From contig CALCYT010000026.1 in assembly GCA_937906455.1 (NCBI GenBank), forward strand, positions 5,686 to 69,685: a stretch of DNA of 64,000 nucleotides, in the 5' to 3' direction. The notes under the pieces were generated by a model, which saw nothing but the letters and a program-made list of their open reading frames with translations, was not told the DNA's origin and made no database searches. The DNA is from an uncultured Bacteroidales bacterium. Its GTDB lineage: Bacteria > Bacteroidota > Bacteroidia > Bacteroidales > F082. Of this stretch, positions 17,633-25,955 are shown in pieces. Position numbers and translations under genes: made by a program. How positions within the stretch are numbered: position 1 is the first letter of the stretch; each line of letters begins with the position of its first letter.

Positions 17633-18208
17633 ATGATTTCGATTGAAAACATCATCAATGATTCAATAAATGTCAAGCAATTGATTCTCAATGATAAAGA
17701 CCTTATCAAACGAATCAATGACGCTGCCATGACATGCGTTGTTTCGTTGAAAAACGGAGGTAAGATTAATTTCTGTGGCAATGGTGGCAGTGCCGCCGAC
17801 GCCCAACACCTCGCTGCCGAGTTGAGTGGACGCTTCTATTATGACCGTCCGCCGCTCAATGCGGAGGCTCTGCATGTCAACACAAGCTATCTCACCGCTG
17901 TCGCCAACGACTATTCTTACGATATGGTTTATGCCAGAATGCTTCAGTCATCGGCAAAAAAAGGTGATGTCCTGATTGGCATCAGCACTTCCGGAAACTC
18001 TTCCAATATATTGAAAGCCATCGAATTAGCTAAAGAGATTGGTGTGGCGACCATCGGCATGACAGGGGAGAAAGGCGGAAAAATGGCCGACGTCTGCGAC
18101 ATGCTGATAAGTGTGCCGAGCAGCTGCACACCGCGCATACAAGAAGCGCATATCATGATTGGACATATCATCTGCGAAATCATAGAGGCATCGATGTTTC
18201 CGAGATAA
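17633..18208 (+). CDS. gmhA: D-sedoheptulose 7-phosphate isomerase
   Basis: A 191-residue SIS-domain protein. FCGNGGSAADAQHLAAELSG near residues 46-65, ANDYSYDMVYARML, GISTSGNSSNI (phosphate loop) and the C-terminal zinc/catalytic segment QEAHIMIGHIICE all match GmhA. It makes D-glycero-D-manno-heptose 7-phosphate, first step of ADP-heptose synthesis for LPS core. The gmhB-like phosphatase starts 2 bases after its stop, a functional pair. The promoter is TATTTTTGC near 17608. Confidence 0.95.
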   Translation: MISIENIINDSINVKQLILNDKDLIKRINDAAMTCVVSLKNGGKINFCGNGGSAADAQHLAAELSGRFYYDRPPLNAEALHVNTSYLTAVANDYSYDMVYARMLQSSAKKGDVLIGISTSGNSSNILKAIELAKEIGVATIGMTGEKGGKMADVCDMLISVPSSCTPRIQEAHIMIGHIICEIIEASMFPR

Positions 18209-18210
18209 TC

Positions 18211-18750
18211 ATGGACTGGATGGGCAAAATCGACAAATCTTGGACTCTGTTCCTTGACCGCGACGGCGTTGTTAACGTGCGTCTTGTTGATGATTATGTC
18301 AAGAATATCAATGAGTTCGAGTTTTTGCCCGGCGTTTTGGAGGCTTTCAAAATATTCGCTGAGACGTTCGGAAAAATCATCATCGTGACAAACCAACAAG
18401 GCGTAGGCAAAGGCCTCATGACTCTTGATGACGTGGAAACGGTTCATGGTTTCATGATGCAAGCTATTGAAAGTCAAAAGGGTAGGGTGGATGCGATATA
18501 TGTCTGCCCTCAACTGAAATCCGACCCGGATAATTTCAGGAAACCAAGCCCTAAAATGGCGTTCATGGCGCAACACGATTTCCCTGAGATTGATTTCGAC
18601 AAGTCAGTCATGGTCGGGGACTCCAATTCGGACATCGAATTTGGAAGAAACGCCGGAATGTACACAATATTAATAGGTGATGAGGCTGTGAAATGCCGGC
18701 CTGACCGCCGATTCGAGTCGCTTTTAAAGTTTGCCAAGATATTAAAGTGA
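18211..18750 (+). CDS. gmhB: HAD phosphatase, GmhB-like (heptose 1,7-bisphosphate 7-phosphatase)
   Basis: A 179-residue HAD enzyme: nucleophile motif FLDRDGVVN near residues 12-20, VTNQQGVGKG (motif II), RKPSPKM with the motif III lysine, and MVGDSNSDIEFGRNAGM (motif IV). Position directly after gmhA indicates removal of the 7-phosphate from heptose bisphosphate. The usual zinc loop of GmhB (CxH ... CxC before RKP) is not there: one Cys occurs in YVCPQLKSDPDNFRKP and the other ligands are absent. So it is either a zinc-free GmhB or a related sugar phosphatase recruited to the job. Confidence 0.82.
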   Translation: MDWMGKIDKSWTLFLDRDGVVNVRLVDDYVKNINEFEFLPGVLEAFKIFAETFGKIIIVTNQQGVGKGLMTLDDVETVHGFMMQAIESQKGRVDAIYVCPQLKSDPDNFRKPSPKMAFMAQHDFPEIDFDKSVMVGDSNSDIEFGRNAGMYTILIGDEAVKCRPDRRFESLLKFAKILK

Positions 18751-18793
18751 TAGTTTAGATAAAAGATTTTAACATATTTATAACCAATAATAT

Positions 18794-20278
18794 ATGTCAT
18801 TGCTGATACTGACGGTTTTTATTGTTTACACGGTGCTTATTCTCGTCATAGCACATTTCACTTCGAGGAAATCGAACAATGAGACGTTTTTCACGGGAAA
18901 CAGGAAATCGCCGTGGTTTGTGGTGGCATACGGCATGATTGGCGCGTCATTGTCGGGTGTCACGTTTATGTCGGTGCCGGGTAACGTATATACAAGCCAA
19001 TTTACGTATTTCGGCATAGTTCTCGGCTATATCATTGGTTATGCGGTGATTGCGCTTGTCTTGCTGCCGCTTTATTACCGTCTGAATCTGACATCCATCT
19101 ACACATATCTTGAGATGCGTTTCGGCAGACGTTCAGAAAAGACCGGCGCGGCATTCTTCATCTTGTCGCGTCTGCTCGGCTCCGCATTGCGTATGTATCT
19201 GGTAGTCTTTGTGTTATATGAGTTTGTCTTCAAGACCTGGGGAATCCCGTTTTGGGTGCCGGCGGTGATTTTCATCGCTATGATACTCGTCTATACTTTC
19301 AAAGGCGGAATAAAAACCATCGTATGGACCGACACCTTGCAAACTACTTTCCTTATTTTGGCTGCGGTGATAACGGTGGTTTGCATCCTCAGAGAGCTTG
19401 ACATCTCAATCCCTGATTTGCTGAAAGCCTCGTCGGAACAGGGATATACGAAACTTTTCGAGACTGACCCCAACCATAGCCGGTTCTGGCTGAAACAGAT
19501 TCTCAGCGGCGCCTTCATTACCATAGTGATGACAGGCCTCGACCAGGACATGATGCAGAAGAACATGACATGCAAAAGCATCCGCGACGCTCAGAAAAAC
19601 GTCATGACATCGAGTGTTCTGTTCATCTTTGTAAACATCATATTCTTGTGCTTAGGCGCCGCGTTGATATACTATGCACAGCAAACTGGATTCCAGCTGC
19701 CGACCAACGACAGTGGAGTAGTGGTCAACGACAAGATTTTCCCGGCTATCGCATTCAGTTTCAGCAAGTTCACAAGCATAGTGTTTGTCATTGGACTGGT
19801 GGCGGCCGGATATTCCTCCGCCGATGGCACCCTTACCGCGCTGACAACCACCTTCTGCTACAATTTCCTCGATTTCGGCAATAATAACGAACTTACCGAA
19901 GAACAAAAACTAAGGAGAAGAAAACAGATTCATGTGATGTTCGCAATGGCTTACCTGTTGGTAATCATAGCGTTCCGTCCGTTCCACAACCAATCGCTCA
20001 TCGATAAGGTGTTCGAAATAGCCGGCTATACCTACGGACCGCTGCTCGGACTGTATTCTTTTGGACTTTTCGTCAAAAACCGCAAGCCTGTTGATAAATT
20101 TGTGCCTTATATCGCAATAGCGTCGCCGATTTTGAGTTATTTATTGAGTGTGTATTCAACTCAATTGTTCAATGGATATAAATTTGGATTTGAAATATTG
20201 ATTATCAATGGTTTAATAACATTTTTGGCATTATTGGCTATATCAAAAAAAGACATCTCAAAAGTGTCGGTTAAATAA
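18794..20278 (+). CDS. Sodium:solute symporter (SSS family)
   Basis: A 494-residue protein with about 13 predicted spans in the LeuT-like arrangement of the SSS family. GASLSGVTFMSVPGNVYTSQ near residues 55-74 is the first core helix. GAFITIVMTGLDQDMMQKNM near 240 and VGLVAAGYSSADGTLTALTT near 335 (the sodium-site SSADG) are family markers. The substrate cannot be read from the sequence; related Bacteroidota proteins are annotated for sialic acid, sugars or proline. It precedes a DUF4831 gene by 7 bases. Confidence 0.9.
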   Translation: MSLLILTVFIVYTVLILVIAHFTSRKSNNETFFTGNRKSPWFVVAYGMIGASLSGVTFMSVPGNVYTSQFTYFGIVLGYIIGYAVIALVLLPLYYRLNLTSIYTYLEMRFGRRSEKTGAAFFILSRLLGSALRMYLVVFVLYEFVFKTWGIPFWVPAVIFIAMILVYTFKGGIKTIVWTDTLQTTFLILAAVITVVCILRELDISIPDLLKASSEQGYTKLFETDPNHSRFWLKQILSGAFITIVMTGLDQDMMQKNMTCKSIRDAQKNVMTSSVLFIFVNIIFLCLGAALIYYAQQTGFQLPTNDSGVVVNDKIFPAIAFSFSKFTSIVFVIGLVAAGYSSADGTLTALTTTFCYNFLDFGNNNELTEEQKLRRRKQIHVMFAMAYLLVIIAFRPFHNQSLIDKVFEIAGYTYGPLLGLYSFGLFVKNRKPVDKFVPYIAIASPILSYLLSVYSTQLFNGYKFGFEILIINGLITFLALLAISKKDISKVSVK

Positions 20279-20285
20279 TAATATC

Positions 20286-21383
20286 ATGAAAAAAATCATT
20301 TTAATATTATCATTAGTGGCTTCGTTAGGTGCTGAAGCTCAATACGTTACAACATTCGCGAAAAACGTTCAGGACAATCAGGAGGACGGTATTTTCTATT
20401 ATCTGCCAAGAACGGTGATAAGGCTCGAATTTACTGTCGAGGAGACGGACTATTACATTGGGCCTTATGCAGAATTTGCATCTAAATTGTTGGAAATAAA
20501 TGATATAGTGCGCGAGACCAAGTCGGAGTTCAAAATTATGAATGTTGACATTCAATGGACTAACGAGGCTGACCCGAACGCGGTTTATTTCATCGCGTCC
20601 GACGAGAAAAACAAAGACCCGCTGCCAAATGTAATCCTTGACGTCGATGGTGTTATAATGGCGGTGGGACTCGATAGCATTCCGGCTAAATCGCGAATCG
20701 AGCGTCAGACCTGTAAAAATAACGGCGTTGACGTATGTGAGAGACTGGTTCCGACATTTGTTGAGATTCTGGACAATGATGTTGAATTGGACGATGATGA
20801 TGATGGTAATACATTGAAAATCAAGAGTGAAAACCGAGCGAAAGCCGCAGTAGAGAAGATTTACAATATCAGGACTGCATATTTTGATCTTGTCGCCGGA
20901 ACCAACGAGGTGGCTTATGGTGAAGCCATCTCATATATGGCTGATGGCTTGAAAAACCTTGAAAATGAATATCTTAGCCTGTTTAAAGGCAAAATTGTCA
21001 AAAGTACATATAAGAAGGTGTATTATTTCACACCAGATAAAAGTCATCAGAATAGTTCGGCGTCAATTACTAAAATGTCGGCAAACGAGGGCATTATCGA
21101 CATGAACAGCAAGGGTGACCTTGTGAAAATACAGTTCGAGAGCAGAAACTCGATGAATAATGTCAAGCAATTGGCAGACGACACTAAGAAGAACGCCCAA
21201 ATAGGCAAGATATTCTACCGTTTGCCTGCCGAAACCAACGTAAAAGTGATGACAGGCAATAAGATTTTAGCAGAAAAAGTCTTGACAATCAATCAGTTCG
21301 GTGATGTAAGAATTGTTTCTGTCAAAGGAAATAAAATCCTATTCAACCCAAATACGGGCCAAATCATCTCAATAACTCATTAA
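20286..21383 (+). CDS. DUF4831 family secreted protein
   Basis: A 365-residue protein with a clear signal peptide (MKKIILILSLVASLGAEAQ). The N-terminal pattern IFYYLPRTVIRLEFTVEET with YIGPYAEFASKLLEI, and the middle AVEKIYNIRTAYFDLVAGTN, match DUF4831, a Bacteroidales family of unknown function that is exported to the periplasm or surface. It is probably co-transcribed with the symporter. Its stop overlaps that of the convergent DUF3127 gene by 4 bases. Confidence 0.85.
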   Translation: MKKIILILSLVASLGAEAQYVTTFAKNVQDNQEDGIFYYLPRTVIRLEFTVEETDYYIGPYAEFASKLLEINDIVRETKSEFKIMNVDIQWTNEADPNAVYFIASDEKNKDPLPNVILDVDGVIMAVGLDSIPAKSRIERQTCKNNGVDVCERLVPTFVEILDNDVELDDDDDGNTLKIKSENRAKAAVEKIYNIRTAYFDLVAGTNEVAYGEAISYMADGLKNLENEYLSLFKGKIVKSTYKKVYYFTPDKSHQNSSASITKMSANEGIIDMNSKGDLVKIQFESRNSMNNVKQLADDTKKNAQIGKIFYRLPAETNVKVMTGNKILAEKVLTINQFGDVRIVSVKGNKILFNPNTGQIISITH

Positions 21384-21772
21384 AATGGCAGGTCGTCGCC
21401 GTTGTCTGAGGCGAAATAGTCCTCATTCATTGGTGGCAATGGCTGCTGCGGTGTCTGTGGCTGCATCGGATTCATGGGCTGCTGCGCCACCGGTTGCGCC
21501 ACTGGCTGGTCAACCTCAAGTCTGATGGCTCTGACATCGGTGTACCATTTGCCGTTGAACTCACGTGATTCAATGCTTATCTGCGCCTTGATGGTCTGAC
21601 CGACAAAATATCCGTTTGCCTCGTTGACGCGCTCATTCCAACAGATCAGACAGACTTTTTTCGGATATTGCTCGGTCGTCTCAATTATCAATTCTTGTTT
21701 TTTCCAAGGACCGCGAGCCGATGCGCCTTCAGTCAAAGTACCTAATTGTACAACTTTTCCTATGATTTCCAT
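21380..21772 (-). CDS. DUF3127 family protein (OB-fold-like)
   Basis: A 130-residue protein. The first 90 residues (MEIIGKVVQLGTLTEG, WKKQELIIETTEQYPKKVCL, NGYFVGQTIKAQISIESREF) are the DUF3127 domain, predicted to fold like single-stranded-DNA-binding proteins. The tail is rich in Pro, Gln and Met and ends in acidic DDLPF, closely resembling the SSB C-terminal peptide that recruits repair enzymes. This supports a DNA-associated role, by analogy only. It is monocistronic; the start fits the family. Confidence 0.87.
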   Translation of the reverse strand: MEIIGKVVQLGTLTEGASARGPWKKQELIIETTEQYPKKVCLICWNERVNEANGYFVGQTIKAQISIESREFNGKWYTDVRAIRLEVDQPVAQPVAQQPMNPMQPQTPQQPLPPMNEDYFASDNGDDLPF

Positions 21773-21990
21773 ATCTGTGATATTAATTATTTTCTAAGCG
21801 CAAATTTACGAAATTATTTCACACGTTTTTAAAATTTAACAATTTTTAACCAAACTTGCTTAAATTCGTAATAAATCTTAAAAAACATAAAGATTTCTCT
21901 CATTATTTTGAAACCCTTTTGCAAAATAATATACATTATGTTAAATAGTGTTTGCAAAAAAAGGTGGAGAATCACCTCCACCCATATTAT

Positions 21991-23232
21991 TTAGTCAAGG
22001 GCTTTAGCCTTATCGTACATCTTCAAACGTGTGTAAATTCCTTTGAGTGCTTGTTTCACCGCAGGGTCATTCGGAAGCAACTCGTATGTCTTCTCGACAT
22101 ATGGCATCGCTCTTTCGTCATATTGTTTTGCTTCTGCCGCCATTGCGTCAGTTGCTTTCAGATATGCGTTGAAATTGGCAAATTCACTCGGGTCTTTGGC
22201 GTTTGCAGCCTGATAAATCTCAGAAGCCTTGTCAATGAGCAAAGCTCCGGCATTGTAATATGCGTCGGCATATTCCGGATTTTCGCTTATCGCCGTCTCA
22301 TAATATCCAAGGGCTTTGTCAAGGTCATACAACGATGATTCGCTGTTGCCATATATTGTTCCAAGGATGAAATAATACACGGGCTGGTCGGTGTATTTTT
22401 GTGCCATCGCCTCGATTTGATCAACAATCTCACCTTCTCTGTGGATGACGAGATATGTGTTAATCATGTCGTTAACTAATTGAGAATCATCAGGATACTT
22501 GTTTCTTGCAACAGTGATTGTCTCGACCGACTTGTCCGTTTCGCCGATTTCCCTGTAAGCATTGATAAGTCCTGAATAGATTGACGCGTCATCATAGCCT
22601 TTCGCGAGCAAAGTCTCGTAAGTGTTTGCTGCTACGTCGTATTTGTTGAGTTTTGTCGCACATGTGGCAAGGTTAATCAATGCCGCGTCGTCGATTGCAC
22701 CGATTGTGGAGATGGCCTCGTTCGCCTTCTGGAAATTGTCCATCGCCTCCTCATAGTTGCCGTTGTTGAAGCTGTCAACGCCGAGCTGGTAATAAGAGTT
22801 GTCGATGCCTCTCACGTATGATGCCAGCTCTTGTCCCATCTGACGGTAATAATTCTCATCACATTGTTGGATTTTTCTCACTGCCATCAATACTTTGTCG
22901 TACGCTTCCGGATCAAGGTCGTAAAACTCAGGATATGCGCCGATTTTGTAGTAAATGACCGCATAGTAGTGCCATGTTTTCGCCTGATTCATTGTTGATT
23001 CGTGTTCAGATGCCGCGTCAATAGATGCTTTTGCCTTCTGCATCAATATCTTAGCGTTGCTCATCTGTTTGTTGGCTTTGTCAATTTTGTTAACAGCCTT
23101 GTAGTTATCAGCTTGTTCGATAAGCTGTTGGGCCTGTCTCTGGTAGTTGTTGGCGTCCTGACGTTTCATGTCTTGGGCTATAGCAAACTGGCCGAAGATT
23201 GCCAACGCCAATAGTAACAATACTTTTTTCAT
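21991..23232 (-). CDS. TPR repeat periplasmic protein
   Basis: A 413-residue protein with signal peptide MKKVLLLLALAIFGQFAIAQ followed by helical repeats. Typical TPR pairs are visible at YYQLGVDSFNNGNYEEAMDN, INLATCATKLNKYDVAANTY, YSGLINAYREIGETDKSVET and GYYETAISENPEYADAYYNA. It probably scaffolds protein-protein contacts in the periplasm. It lies 18 bases downstream of gyrA on the same strand, a common Bacteroidales pair, although no functional link is established. The region 21773-21990 to its left has no gene. Confidence 0.88.
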   Translation of the reverse strand: MKKVLLLLALAIFGQFAIAQDMKRQDANNYQRQAQQLIEQADNYKAVNKIDKANKQMSNAKILMQKAKASIDAASEHESTMNQAKTWHYYAVIYYKIGAYPEFYDLDPEAYDKVLMAVRKIQQCDENYYRQMGQELASYVRGIDNSYYQLGVDSFNNGNYEEAMDNFQKANEAISTIGAIDDAALINLATCATKLNKYDVAANTYETLLAKGYDDASIYSGLINAYREIGETDKSVETITVARNKYPDDSQLVNDMINTYLVIHREGEIVDQIEAMAQKYTDQPVYYFILGTIYGNSESSLYDLDKALGYYETAISENPEYADAYYNAGALLIDKASEIYQAANAKDPSEFANFNAYLKATDAMAAEAKQYDERAMPYVEKTYELLPNDPAVKQALKGIYTRLKMYDKAKALD

Positions 23233-23250
23233 TTTATTGAATTTTAAAAG

Positions 23251-25776
23251 TTAAACTTCTTGTTGATTATTCTCTGTGTCAACGTTTTCGTTTTCAGTGT
23301 TTTCATTGAAATCATCCTCTTCCTCAATGTCTTCCGCCTTGACTTTTGTCACGGCAGCTATCTCGTCGTTGTCGCGCAGGTTGATGAGGCGCACGCCCTG
23401 TGTGGCGCGTCCCATGACTCTCAGGGTGTCAACGGCTATTCTGATGAGGATGCCCGATTTGTTGATAATCATGAGGTCATCGCCATCGACCACATCCTTG
23501 ATAGCCACCAAGTTACCGGTCTTATCGGTGATGTTCATGGTCTTGACGCCCTTGCCGCCTCTGTTGGTGATGCGGTATTCTTCGAGGTCGGAGCGTTTTC
23601 CGTAGCCCTTCTCGGACACCACCAGCACGTTTGTTGCCGGGTCGTCGATGCATATCATGCCCACCACCTCGTCGTTCTCGTCATCCACGGTGATGGCGCG
23701 CACACCCGATGCCGTTCTGCCCATCGGTCTGACGGTGGATTCATTGAATCTGATAGCCCTACCCGACTTCAGAGCGATGAGAATCTCGCTGTTGCCGCTG
23801 GTCATCTTAGCTTCAAGCAGCTCGTCGCCTTCACGGATGCCAAGGGCTATGATGCCTGTGGCGCGCGGACGCGAGTAAGCCTCTAATGTCGTCTTCTTGA
23901 TGATACCTTTCTTCGTGATGAGTGTCACATAATGACTGTCGGCGTATTCCTTGCTGATGTCATTCAGGTTTATATACGCCTTCACGTTGTCGTCTGGCTC
24001 CAGATGGATGAGGTTCTGTATTGCCCTGCCCTTGCTGGACTTTGTGCCTTCGGGAATCTCAAAGACGCGGAGCCAGTAGCATCGGCCTTTCTCGGTGAAG
24101 AACAGCATATAGTTATGATTCGTCGCCACGAATATCTGTTCGATGAAGTCCTCGTCGCGTGCGTCGGAGCCTTTCGAGCCTTTGCCTCCCCTACTCTGCC
24201 GGCGGTATTCCGTCAGGTTGGTGCGCTTAATATAATTAAGGTGTGAGATTGTCACCACCACGGCGTCGTCGGCGATGATGTCTTCCATCTTGAAGTCCTC
24301 GGCTGTACGCTCTATTTCGGTCTTTCTCTCGTCGCCGTATTTCTCCTTGACGTAAAGCAGCTCTTTCTTGATGATGTCGAACTGCAACGCTTGGTCAGCG
24401 AGTATTTCTTTAAGATGAGAAATGAGCTTGTGCAGCTCTTCGAGTTCATCCATTATCTTCTTGATTTCCAGACCTGCTAACTGTCCCAAGCGGTATGCCA
24501 CTATTGCTGATGCCTGCGGGTCGTCGAAGCCGTACTGGTCCATCAACGCTTGTTTCGCCTCCTGTGAGCCGCCTTTGCAAGCCCTGATGGTGGCGATGAT
24601 CTCATCCACTATGTCGATTGCTCTGGCGAGACCCTCCAAGATATGGGCGCGTTTCTCCGCTTCGCGCAAATCGTGCTGTGTCCGGCGTACCACGCATTGA
24701 TGGCGGTGTTCCACATAATACTGAATCAGCTGTTTGAGATTCAATGTGTAAGGGCGACCGTTGACGAGGCACACGTTGTTCACGCTGAACGAGCTTTGCA
24801 AGCCGGTCATCTGGAACAGTTTGTTCAGCACCACGCTTGACACGGCGTCGCGTTTGAGGTCATACACAATACGCAGTCCGTTGCGGTCCGATTCATCGCG
24901 GATGTCGGCGATGCCGTCGAGTTTCTTCTCTCCTATCAGGTCGGCGGTGCGCTTTATCATATCGGCCTTGTTGGTTTGATAAGGCACGGACGTGGCTATG
25001 ATACGCTCGTGACCGTTATGTTCCTCGATAGTGGTGTTTGCTCGCAAGACGATACGTCCGCGGCCTGTCTCGAAGGCGTCTTTCACGCCCTCATAGCCGT
25101 AGATGATGCCTCCTGTCGGGAAATCCGGGGCCTTGATGTATTCCATCAACTCGCTGACGGTGATGTCGTTATTGTCAATATAAGCTATGATGCCGTCAAC
25201 CACCTCGCTGAGGTTATGGGGCGGCATGTTGGTAGCCATGCCTACGGCGATGCCGCTGGCACCGTTCACGAGGAGGTTGGGTATTAGCGACGGCAGCACC
25301 GTCGGCTCTTTCTCCGAGTCATCGTAGTTGTTCATAAAATCGACAGTATCCTTGTCGAGGTCGGCGAGCATCTCCTCCGCCATCTTTCTCAGACGCGCCT
25401 CGGTGTAACGCATGGCCGCCGGCGGGTCGGCGTCCATCGAGCCGAAGTTGCCCTGCCCGTCGATGAGAGGATAACGCATGCTCCAATCCTGCGCCATACG
25501 CACCATGGCGTCGTAAACCGACGAGTCGCCATGCGGATGATACTTTCCTAAAACTTCGCCTACAACCTTTGCCGATTTCTTGTATGGACGGTTCGATAAA
25601 ACCCCCATGTCCATCATTCCATAAAGGATGCGGCGGTGTACAGGCTTCAAGCCGTCACGCACGTCAGGCAATGCACGAGCCACTATAACCGACATCGAAT
25701 AATCGATGTAACTCGACTTCATGTGGTCCTCAATGCCTACCGGCACTATTCTTTCGCCTTCAAATTGTTCTTCCAT
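23251..25776 (-). CDS. gyrA: DNA gyrase subunit A
   Basis: An 841-residue type IIA topoisomerase A subunit. The active tyrosine is Tyr124 in AAMRYTEARL. The quinolone region HPHGDSSVYDAMVRMAQ keeps Ser85 and Asp89 (E. coli 83 and 87), the drug-sensitive residues. The GyrA box SRGGKGSKG near residue 560 and several further beta-pinwheel blades mark GyrA rather than ParC, and the tail is acidic (EEEDDFNENTENENVDTEN). With GyrB it introduces negative supercoils. The promoter is TATTTTTG at about 25811-25818 reading leftward. Confidence 0.97.
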   Translation of the reverse strand: MEEQFEGERIVPVGIEDHMKSSYIDYSMSVIVARALPDVRDGLKPVHRRILYGMMDMGVLSNRPYKKSAKVVGEVLGKYHPHGDSSVYDAMVRMAQDWSMRYPLIDGQGNFGSMDADPPAAMRYTEARLRKMAEEMLADLDKDTVDFMNNYDDSEKEPTVLPSLIPNLLVNGASGIAVGMATNMPPHNLSEVVDGIIAYIDNNDITVSELMEYIKAPDFPTGGIIYGYEGVKDAFETGRGRIVLRANTTIEEHNGHERIIATSVPYQTNKADMIKRTADLIGEKKLDGIADIRDESDRNGLRIVYDLKRDAVSSVVLNKLFQMTGLQSSFSVNNVCLVNGRPYTLNLKQLIQYYVEHRHQCVVRRTQHDLREAEKRAHILEGLARAIDIVDEIIATIRACKGGSQEAKQALMDQYGFDDPQASAIVAYRLGQLAGLEIKKIMDELEELHKLISHLKEILADQALQFDIIKKELLYVKEKYGDERKTEIERTAEDFKMEDIIADDAVVVTISHLNYIKRTNLTEYRRQSRGGKGSKGSDARDEDFIEQIFVATNHNYMLFFTEKGRCYWLRVFEIPEGTKSSKGRAIQNLIHLEPDDNVKAYINLNDISKEYADSHYVTLITKKGIIKKTTLEAYSRPRATGIIALGIREGDELLEAKMTSGNSEILIALKSGRAIRFNESTVRPMGRTASGVRAITVDDENDEVVGMICIDDPATNVLVVSEKGYGKRSDLEEYRITNRGGKGVKTMNITDKTGNLVAIKDVVDGDDLMIINKSGILIRIAVDTLRVMGRATQGVRLINLRDNDEIAAVTKVKAEDIEEEDDFNENTENENVDTENNQQEV

Positions 25777-25927
25777 TTACCTTCCTTTTATTTAATCCAA
25801 AATAATTTACAAAAATACGAAAATTTTTAAACCGTCTAACATTTTTGATGAATATTTTTTTAACATTTATCAACAAATATTTAACAAAAAATCATCATGA
25901 GAACATGCGTGAACGAAATTTTATTTG

Positions 25928-25936
25928 TAATTTTGC
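25928..25936 (+). promoter_or_regulatory. -7 element of the clpC promoter
   Basis: TAATTTTGC lies 20 bases before the clpC ATG, matching TAnnTTTGC, with A/T-rich DNA and TTTATTTG upstream. No CIRCE or CtsR-like inverted repeat is visible. Confidence 0.6.
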
Positions 25937-25955
25937 AGCCTGAAAAAATTATTTT

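Noticed and set aside
23260..25300. Long plus-strand ORFs antisense to gyrA, including a 208-codon frame
   Set aside because: They are shadows of the GC-rich gyrA coding strand without homology or promoter.
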